The notes beneath the pieces were generated by a model. The model saw nothing but the letters and a program-made list of their open reading frames with translations. It was not told where the DNA came from and made no database searches. DNA of 9,161 nt from Actinomycetes bacterium (GTDB taxonomy: Bacteria > Actinomycetota > Thermoleophilia > Gaiellales > Gaiellaceae). A program made the position numbers and the translations under genes. Below are positions 4,722 to 9,161 of this stretch, in pieces (positions within the stretch are counted from its first letter, which is position 1; every line of letters starts with the position of its first letter). The DNA lies in NCBI GenBank assembly GCA_025350775.1, contig JANXXF010000344.1, positions 1 through 9,161 of the forward strand, in the 5' to 3' direction.

Positions 4722-6142
4722 GCATTGCGTCGCTGGCGGCCGAGTTGCGGAGCGGCGAGCGGTCGCCGGTCGCCGAGGTAGCTGCCGCGCTCGGGCGGAT
4801 CGCCGCGCTCGACCCGCAGCTCAACGCGTTCATCTCGGTGCGGGGCGAGGAGGCGCTGGCGGAGGCCGCCGCGCTGGAGGCGGGCGTCGCCGCCCGCGGC
4901 CCGCTGTGGGGCGTCCCGGTCGCCGTCAAGGACGTACTCGACGTCGCGGGCGTCCCGACCACCGGGGCCTCGGCCGCGCTCCGTGGCAACATTGCCCGGT
5001 GCGACGCCACCGCGGTCGCCCGTCTGCGCGCCGCCGGTGCAATCGTCCTCGGCAAGCTCAACACGCACGAGCTTGCGTACGGCCCGCTCACCACCAGCGC
5101 CGCCTTCGGCCGTGCGTGCAACCCGTGGGATCCGGGGCGTGCCACCGGCGGCTCGAGCGGCGGCAGCGCCGCGGCCGTCGCCGCCGACATCGTCACGGGC
5201 ACGCTCGGCACCGACACCGCCGGCTCGATCCGTATCCCCACAGCGTTTTGTGGCGTCACCGGGATCCGGCCGTCGACCGGGCTCGTCTCGACGCGCGGCA
5301 TGCTGCCGCTCTCCTGGTCGGTCGACACGGTCGGGCCGATCGCCCGCTCGGCCGAGGACTGCGCGCTCCTGCTCGACGTCGTCGCCGGGCACGACCCCGG
5401 CGACCCGTCGACGCTGCCGGTGGCCGCGGGCGACTACCAGGAGGCGGCTCGCAGCGGCGACCCGCGGCAGCTGCGCATCGGCGTCGTCGACAGCCTCTTC
5501 GAGGGCGACCTCGACCCGCGCCTCGCCGCCGCCGTCCGCGAGGTCGTCGCCGTGCTGCGCGAGGCCGGCGCCACCATCGTGCCGGTGACGATGCCGCTCG
5601 TCGAACGGGCCGGGCTCGTCCAGCAGACGCTCCAGTTCGGCGAGGCCAGCGCGATCCACCGCGACCTGCTGCGCGCCCACTACGACGAGCTCGGCGCCGA
5701 CGTGCGCGGACGGCTGCTGGCCGGCCTGTTCGTCCCCGCCACCGCCTACGCCACCGCGCTGCGGGTGCGCACGCTCATCGCAGACGGCTTCCGTGCCGCC
5801 GCCGGCAGCCTCGACTGCCTGATCCAGCCCACGCTGCCAGCGATCGCGCCGCGGGTCGCGCCGGGCGGCGCCGTCGAGTTCGACTTCGGGCCGGGCGTGG
5901 CGCCACCGCCAGGCGCCGCCGCCGCCGAGAGCCTCTTCCGCCAGCGGCTGATGCGCTACACGGCGCCGTGGAGCCTCGTCGGCTGGCCGGTCGTGAGCGC
6001 CCCCTGCGGCTTCGTCGACGGGATGCCGATCAGCGTCGCGTTCGTCGGCCGGCGCTTCGGAGAGGCGGGCGCGCTGCGCGCGGCGGGCGCGTTCCAGCGG
6101 CTGACCGACTGGCACGAGCGCCGCCCGCCACTCGCCGGGTAG
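4718..6142 (+). CDS. Amidase-signature family hydrolase (AtzE/GatA-like)
   Basis: The product has 474 residues, the usual length for the family. The Ser-cisSer-Lys triad is complete: Lys71 in VAVKDV, cis-Ser146 in GGSSGGSAAAVAA and nucleophile Ser170 in GTDTAGSIRIP, with the expected 24-residue gap between the serines. FCGVTGIRPSTGLVSTRGMLPLSWSVDTVGPIARS is the well-conserved following block. The family hydrolyses amides (biuret derivatives, allophanate, glutamine in GatA, aryl or short amides), and the specificity here is not readable. The small helical gene coupled through ATGA suggests an AtzE-AtzG or GatA-GatC type pair, but no GatB is present, so tRNA amidotransferase function is unlikely. 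It is a cytosolic enzyme with no signal peptide. Its stop is 17 bp from the converging CHAP gene. Confidence 0.9.
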   Translation: MSIASLAAELRSGERSPVAEVAAALGRIAALDPQLNAFISVRGEEALAEAAALEAGVAARGPLWGVPVAVKDVLDVAGVPTTGASAALRGNIARCDATAVARLRAAGAIVLGKLNTHELAYGPLTTSAAFGRACNPWDPGRATGGSSGGSAAAVAADIVTGTLGTDTAGSIRIPTAFCGVTGIRPSTGLVSTRGMLPLSWSVDTVGPIARSAEDCALLLDVVAGHDPGDPSTLPVAAGDYQEAARSGDPRQLRIGVVDSLFEGDLDPRLAAAVREVVAVLREAGATIVPVTMPLVERAGLVQQTLQFGEASAIHRDLLRAHYDELGADVRGRLLAGLFVPATAYATALRVRTLIADGFRAAAGSLDCLIQPTLPAIAPRVAPGGAVEFDFGPGVAPPPGAAAAESLFRQRLMRYTAPWSLVGWPVVSAPCGFVDGMPISVAFVGRRFGEAGALRAAGAFQRLTDWHERRPPLAG

Positions 6143-6159
6143 CGAGTGCGGGATCACTG

Positions 6160-6951
6160 CTAGGAGGTCGCCACGCGCCCGAACCCGTTCACCTGTGCGA
6201 CGTTGCGCAGCCGGCGCATCACCTCGCCGCCGTTCGAGTCGTTGCCGACGGCCGTGTTGCCCTCGATCGCGTGGAATTGGCCGTCGCCGAGGTACTCCTC
6301 GACGATGCCGATGTGATCGGGCCGGCCGCCGTCCCAGTTGAAGATCGCGATGTCACCGGGGCGGGGCTCGGTGCGGCCCACCCAGAAGCCGGCTGTCTGC
6401 AGCCACGCCTCCGTCGTCGGCACGTAGGTCGAGCCCTTGCCCGGGTAGGCGCCGGCGCCCTTGAAGCCCTTGCAGATCGTGTATGAGGCGCCGATCTGGA
6501 AGCAGTAGCTGACGAAGACGTTGCACCAGGGCACGCCGTCCACGCCGAACCACTGGCCGAACGGGCTCTTGTTCGAGCCGGCAGGCTTCTCCTTGACGCC
6601 GATGTGCGTGATCGCCTCGGCAAGCGCCTGCTCTCCGAGGGAGCTCCGCCCCTGGAGGCGCCTGGACGCGGGGGCCGGCGCCGGCGCCGAGGCGGACGTC
6701 GCAGTCGCCGTCAGCGCGGCCGGCGCCTTCGCCGGCTTCTCCTTCAGCGCCGCCAGCGTCAACGGCCCGGCAACGCCGTCGGCCTCGAGCTTGCGGTCGC
6801 GCTGGAATGCCTGCACCGCCGCTGCGACGGTCGGCCCGTAGGCGCCGTCGAGCGCCCCGGGCGCGTAGCCGAGCGCCACCAGCCGCTTCTGGACGGCGAG
6901 CACGGCGGGGCCCGACATGAACGGGCTCGTGACGTGAAGCTCTGCGGCCAT
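6160..6951 (-). CDS. Peptidoglycan-binding and CHAP domain protein
   Basis: The 263-residue product starts at ATG 6951 with a GGGAG ribosome site about 6 nt upstream on the minus strand. The N-terminal PG_binding_1 domain (about 8-70) has the motif AVQKRLVALGYAPGALDGAYGPTVAAAVQAFQ and then ADGVAGPLTLAAL. An Ala/Pro/Lys linker (72-98) leads to a CHAP/C51-like amidase or endopeptidase domain (about 105-258) with Cys143 in PWCNVFVSYC, His213 in PDHIGIVEEY and Glu230/Asn232 in AIEGNT. GDIAIFNWDGGRPDHIGIV is typical of cell wall-cleaving NlpC/CHAP folds. No signal peptide or membrane segment is visible, unlike housekeeping wall hydrolases but like phage endolysins and some actinobacterial proteins. 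No phage genes surround it. It would cut peptidoglycan stem peptides or amide bonds if it reaches the wall. Confidence 0.88.
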   Translation of the reverse strand: MAAELHVTSPFMSGPAVLAVQKRLVALGYAPGALDGAYGPTVAAAVQAFQRDRKLEADGVAGPLTLAALKEKPAKAPAALTATATSASAPAPAPASRRLQGRSSLGEQALAEAITHIGVKEKPAGSNKSPFGQWFGVDGVPWCNVFVSYCFQIGASYTICKGFKGAGAYPGKGSTYVPTTEAWLQTAGFWVGRTEPRPGDIAIFNWDGGRPDHIGIVEEYLGDGQFHAIEGNTAVGNDSNGGEVMRRLRNVAQVNGFGRVATS

Positions 6952-7070
6952 GATGCTCTCCCTTTGCTCGGTCTACTGCAAGGTTTGCGCGCCGTCGGGC
7001 GCCGGTCGAGGAGCCGCGGAAGGCTGCGCGGCCCTCGCACGTTCTCATCTGTGTAGCCACCCGAGCATAT

Positions 7071-7075
7071 GGAGG
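7071..7075 (+). promoter_or_regulatory. Ribosome binding site that fixes the tpx start
   Basis: GGAGG lies 5 nt before ATG 7081. An earlier in-frame ATG at 7069 overlaps this motif and would add only Met-Glu-Glu-Ser, so 7081 is the likely start. Confidence 0.8.
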
Positions 7076-7080
7076 AATCG

Positions 7081-7599
7081 ATGGCCCGTCAGATCACGTT
7101 CCATGGCAGCCCGCTTCACCTCGTCGGCGAGCCGCCGCAGGTCGGCCAGCAGGCGCCGGCGTTCACGACCCACAAGTTCGTCCCCGGTGAGGGCCTCAAG
7201 GAGGTCACGCTCGCGAGCCTGCCGAAGAAGGCTCGCCTGATCTCCGTCGTGCCGTCGCTCGACACGGGCGTCTGCTCGAAGCAGACGAAGACGTTCAACG
7301 AGCAGCTGGGCGCGTTCGGCGACACTGTCGCCGCGTACACCGTCAGCCTCGACCTGCCGTTCGCGCAGAACCGCTTCTGTGGCGCCGAGGGCATCGACAA
7401 CCTCGAGACCATCTCGGACTACCAGGATCGCTCGTTCGGGACGAGCTGGGGCCTGCTCATCGACGAGCTGAAGATCCTCGCCCGCGCCGTCTATGTCGTG
7501 GACAAGGACGACACCATCGTCTACGCACAGGTCATGGACGAGATGACGAGCGAGCCCGACTACGCCGCCGCGCTCGCTGCCCTGAGGAAGATCGCCTAG
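7081..7599 (+). CDS. tpx: Thiol peroxidase (atypical 2-Cys peroxiredoxin)
   Basis: This 172-residue cytosolic enzyme reduces hydrogen peroxide and lipid hydroperoxides using thioredoxin. The peroxidatic Cys65 sits in PSLDTGVCSKQT (58-69) with Thr62 before it. The resolving Cys100 is in NRFCGAEGI, and Arg135 in KILARAVYVVD completes the active site; the Cys-Cys spacing fits Tpx (E. coli C61/C95). The N-terminal HGSPLHLVGEPPQVGQQAPAF is the Tpx-type opening. Translation starts at ATG 7081 behind a strong GGAGG. It is divergent from the CHAP gene across about 129 bp, where I could not fix a convincing promoter. Its stop codon overlaps the restored stop of the converging MFS gene (CTAG, 7596-7599), and a large hairpin follows at 7607-7678. 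Confidence 0.95.
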   Translation: MARQITFHGSPLHLVGEPPQVGQQAPAFTTHKFVPGEGLKEVTLASLPKKARLISVVPSLDTGVCSKQTKTFNEQLGAFGDTVAAYTVSLDLPFAQNRFCGAEGIDNLETISDYQDRSFGTSWGLLIDELKILARAVYVVDKDDTIVYAQVMDEMTSEPDYAAALAALRKIA

Positions 7600-7733
7600 C
7601 CGGATTCGGAGCCGCTGCCGGGGGCGCGGCGCGCGACGGCCGACCGGCCGGCCGTGACGCCGCGCCCCAGCCGCTCCGGCGTCAGCAGCACGGGGATCGT
7701 CATGTAGAGGACGGCGACGCCGACGAGCGCCAC
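7596..7733 (-). pseudogene. Out-of-frame C-terminal tail of the MFS transporter gene
   Basis: Read in the shifted frame, this stretch encodes 45 codons plus TAG. It contains a hydrophobic helix VALVGVAVLYMTIPVLL followed by a basic cytoplasmic tail (TPERLGRGVTAGRS...). Adding one base at about 7730-7731 (a G on the minus strand, making TGG-CGC into TGGGCGC) joins FTDALW to ALVGVAVLY. The corrected gene is then 1227 bases (408 residues), a normal MFS length. The restored stop overlaps the tpx stop by four bases. It is either a sequencing or assembly error in a G run, or a real inactivating or C-terminal-altering mutation. Confidence 0.78.
7607..7678. terminator. Large imperfect hairpin after tpx, possibly bidirectional
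   Basis: Three stacked stems share an axis. The outer stem is 7607-7616 with 7669-7678 (one C-C mismatch), the middle one is ggggcgcggcg (7621-7631) with cgccgcgcccc (7658-7668), and the inner one is acggccg (7636-7642) with cggccgt (7649-7655) around a 6-base loop. It lies just after the tpx stop and inside the frame-restored tail of the opposing MFS gene. It could stop tpx transcription and block antisense read-through; there is no T-run. Confidence 0.65.
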
Positions 7734-8821
7734 AGCGCATCGGTGAAGCTACCGGTCGCGTCGCGCACCGCACCGAGCACGAGCGGCGAGGCTGCAGCCA
7801 GCGTGTACCCGGCGCCCAGCATCATCGCGACGACCGCGCCGACCTCCCGGGGCTCGCGGGCGACGTCGAGCGGCAGCGTCATCAGGAGCGGGAACATCCC
7901 GCCGTTGGCCAGGCCGATCAGCACGACCCACAGCCAGGCCCCGTCCGGCAGCGCAACCACGCCTACCGTGCCGAGCAGGCTCATGGCACCGACCCCGATC
8001 AACCAGGCGCGTCGCGTCCCGAAGCGGTCGGCGAGCGCGGCCACGACGAACGTCCCTGGCACCGTGCAGAGGTTCATCACGCCCACCAGCAAGCCCGCAG
8101 AGGACTCCCGCCAGCCGCGCTCGACGTACGACTCGGCAAGCCAGTGGTTGAGCCCGTAGTACAGGATGGCGACCGTCGTGAAGTAGGAGACGAGCAGCCA
8201 GGCAGTTCGGCTGCGCAGCGGCAGCGAGGGCCAGGCCGCAGGCCGGCGCTCCTCCGGGGGATCGCGACGGGTGAGCAGGAGCCAGGCCGGTATCACCAAT
8301 CCGGCGAAGATCGACAGCGCGAGCAGGGTGCCGCGCCACCCTCCGAGCACGCTCGCCAGCGGCACCGCTGCGATCGTGGAGATCGCGCCGCCCGCGCTGA
8401 TGCCGACGGTGTAGATGCCTGTCGCGAACACCGGCTTCGCCGCGAAGCGCGCCTTGACGAGCGCCGGCAGCATCGCCTGGGCCAGTGCGATGCCGATGCC
8501 TATCGGCACCGTCAGCAGGATCACCGCGGCGGCCGGCGGCGACACGGCCCGCGCGCTGCCGAACACCGCGATCAGCCCGAGGCACAGCGCAAGGCCGGCA
8601 CGCGACCCGTAGCGGGCGAGCAGCATCTGCGCGGGCGGCGCCAGCAGCCCCATGCACAGCACCGGGATGGTCGCGAGCAGCCCCGTGACGGCGTGCGAGA
8701 CATGGAGGCCACGCCCGATGCCCGCCGTCAGCGGCCCGATCGCCACGACCTGCGGCCGGAGCGTCAGGCCGACCGCAAAGAGGCCGGCGGCGATCAGTAG
8801 GAAGCCTCTGCGGGAGGTCAC
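7700..8821 (-). CDS. MFS transporter, CynX/NimT-like, frame broken near the C-terminus
   Basis: The open frame gives 373 residues from GTG 8821. It reads as a multi-pass inner membrane carrier of the cyanate/nitroimidazole (CynX) branch of the major facilitator superfamily: the N-terminus RRGFLLIAAGLFAVGLTLRPQVVAIGPL is characteristic. A LARYGSRAG cytoplasmic loop lies between helices 2 and 3, and a long loop rich in Arg/Pro/Glu separates the two six-helix halves. ALADRFGTRR repeats the loop signature in the second half. The final nine residues after FTDALW (RSSASPSST) are unlike a transporter. The true last helix continues in another frame to a stop at 7596, restored by one extra base near 7730. 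The substrate is unknown. Start evidence: a TAGAGT box 6 nt upstream (leaderless). Confidence 0.82.
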   Translation of the reverse strand: MTSRRGFLLIAAGLFAVGLTLRPQVVAIGPLTAGIGRGLHVSHAVTGLLATIPVLCMGLLAPPAQMLLARYGSRAGLALCLGLIAVFGSARAVSPPAAAVILLTVPIGIGIALAQAMLPALVKARFAAKPVFATGIYTVGISAGGAISTIAAVPLASVLGGWRGTLLALSIFAGLVIPAWLLLTRRDPPEERRPAAWPSLPLRSRTAWLLVSYFTTVAILYYGLNHWLAESYVERGWRESSAGLLVGVMNLCTVPGTFVVAALADRFGTRRAWLIGVGAMSLLGTVGVVALPDGAWLWVVLIGLANGGMFPLLMTLPLDVAREPREVGAVVAMMLGAGYTLAAASPLVLGAVRDATGSFTDALWRSSASPSST

Positions 8822-8827
8822 CGCGCG

Positions 8828-8833
8828 ACTCTA
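8828..8833 (-). promoter_or_regulatory. Leaderless -10 box of the MFS gene
   Basis: On the minus strand TAGAGT (8833 to 8828) is followed by six bases and the GTG start at 8821. The box is the same hexamer found before queF. No ribosome binding site is present. Confidence 0.5.
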
Positions 8834-8857
8834 CCCCGGCCCGGCGGCGAGGTCAGG

Positions 8858-8863
8858 GATAAT
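8858..8863 (+). promoter_or_regulatory. Leaderless -10 box of the flavoprotein gene
   Basis: GATAAT is followed by six bases (8864-8869) and the ATG at 8870, predicting transcription at the start codon. It deviates from TAnnnT only in the first base, and no Shine-Dalgarno is visible. Confidence 0.5.
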
Positions 8864-8869
8864 CGCGGC

Positions 8870-9161
8870 ATGGACGTCGATGTCGTCGTCGCGGGGGCCG
8901 GTGCTGCCGGCCTGGCTGCCGCGATCGCCGCCGCCCAGGCCGGCCGCTCGGTGCTCGTGCTCGAGCAGAGCGAGACGTTTCGCGAAGGCTGCTGCACGTC
9001 GATGTCGACCGCGATGATCCCGGCCGCCGGCACCCGCTGGCAGCGCGAGGCCGGGGTGGAGGACTCGGCGGCGACGTTCGCCGCCGACATCGCGCGCAAG
9101 ACGAAGGGCAGCGCCGACCCGGTCGTGGCGCGCGCGCTGACGGAGGTCGGCCCGGCGCTCG
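8870..9161 (+). CDS. FAD-dependent oxidoreductase, N-terminal part (partial)
   Basis: The first 97 residues are present; the gene leaves the window at the right edge. A dinucleotide-binding Rossmann fold starts at once: VDVVVAGAGAAGLAAAIAAA (residues 3-22, GAGAAG at 9-14), ending in the acidic Glu32 (VLVLEQ) that binds the adenine ribose of FAD. The next block, SMSTAMIPAAGTRWQREAGVEDSAATFAADI, followed by KTKG and DP, is the pattern of FAD_binding_2 flavoproteins (fumarate reductase/3-ketosteroid dehydrogenase group). In these the S-x-G-x-xPaaGT region contacts the flavin. The substrate cannot be told from this fragment. The adjacent Cys41-Cys42 pair is worth noting but unexplained. It is divergent from the MFS transporter with 48 bp between starts, so a shared substrate is possible. 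Confidence 0.85.
   Translation, partial: MDVDVVVAGAGAAGLAAAIAAAQAGRSVLVLEQSETFREGCCTSMSTAMIPAAGTRWQREAGVEDSAATFAADIARKTKGSADPVVARALTEVGPAL

Noticed and set aside
3958..5328. Long minus-strand open frame opposite queF and the amidase
   Set aside because: It is Arg/Pro/Ala-rich with no recognisable domain, a typical GC-rich shadow of well-conserved genes on the plus strand.
4478..6157. 559-codon minus-strand open frame opposite the amidase
   Set aside because: Composition is low-complexity Arg/Gly/Asp with no motif, while the plus strand carries a complete amidase triad.
6160..6951. Prophage remnant
   Set aside because: The lysin-like protein is alone; no holin, portal, capsid, integrase or attachment repeats are seen around it.
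6978..6988. GCAA-GGT-TTGC inverted repeat between the CHAP and tpx genes as an operator
   Set aside because: Arms are only four bases and it is not aligned with a convincing promoter, so it is expected by chance.
7069..7071. ATG 7069 as the tpx start
   Set aside because: It overlaps the GGAGG ribosome site that clearly serves ATG 7081, and would add only four residues atypical for Tpx.
8144..8800. 218-codon plus-strand frame opposite the MFS gene
   Set aside because: It is charged low-complexity sequence and a shadow of transmembrane helices on the other strand.

Overview
The window is a very GC-rich, tightly packed bacterial segment. GTG starts are frequent, convergent genes are only a few bases apart, and several genes have a -10 box 6-7 nt before the start codon (leaderless style). 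With the gene content (class I/II-like PHA synthase end, small phasin, XRE regulator, QueF, actinobacterial-style thiol peroxidase), this points to a high-GC actinobacterium. A deep-branching Thermoleophilia/Solirubrobacterales-type lineage is my guess and is not proven by the sequence.

Bases 1-3132 form a polyhydroxyalkanoate (PHA) storage locus. It holds the C-terminal end of a PHA synthase, a six-unit 14-bp GC repeat, a sigma70-type promoter overlapped by a nested palindrome, a phasin, a strong hairpin, an XRE regulator and a D-3-hydroxybutyrate dehydrogenase. Facing these on the minus strand is an intracellular PHA depolymerase-like hydrolase with a Cys nucleophile. Together they would polymerise, coat, regulate, release and oxidise 3-hydroxyalkanoate. 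The palindrome is the natural candidate target of the XRE protein.

Bases 3133-4097 hold a small exported beta-rich protein (+) and a nucleoside 2-deoxyribosyltransferase-fold protein (-). The latter is divergent from queF (+) across only 19 bp. Both start codons sit exactly 7 nt after oppositely oriented -10 boxes that occupy the same 7 bp. queF is followed by a 68-residue GatC/AtzG-like small protein whose stop overlaps the start of an amidase-signature enzyme (ATGA), probably one operon.

Bases 6160-9161 hold a peptidoglycan-binding/CHAP protein (-) without a signal peptide, thiol peroxidase tpx (+), and a CynX-like MFS transporter (-) whose reading frame is broken by an apparent one-base deletion near its 3' end. 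The start of an FAD-dependent oxidoreductase (+) runs off the window. The MFS and flavoprotein genes are divergent, and both look leaderless.

No tRNA, rRNA, CRISPR array, insertion sequence or prophage structure was seen. No stretch over 300 bases lacks a gene. The most useful observations are the nested operator at the phasin promoter, the shared divergent leaderless promoter, the QueF lacking its usual catalytic-region His, and the MFS frameshift.
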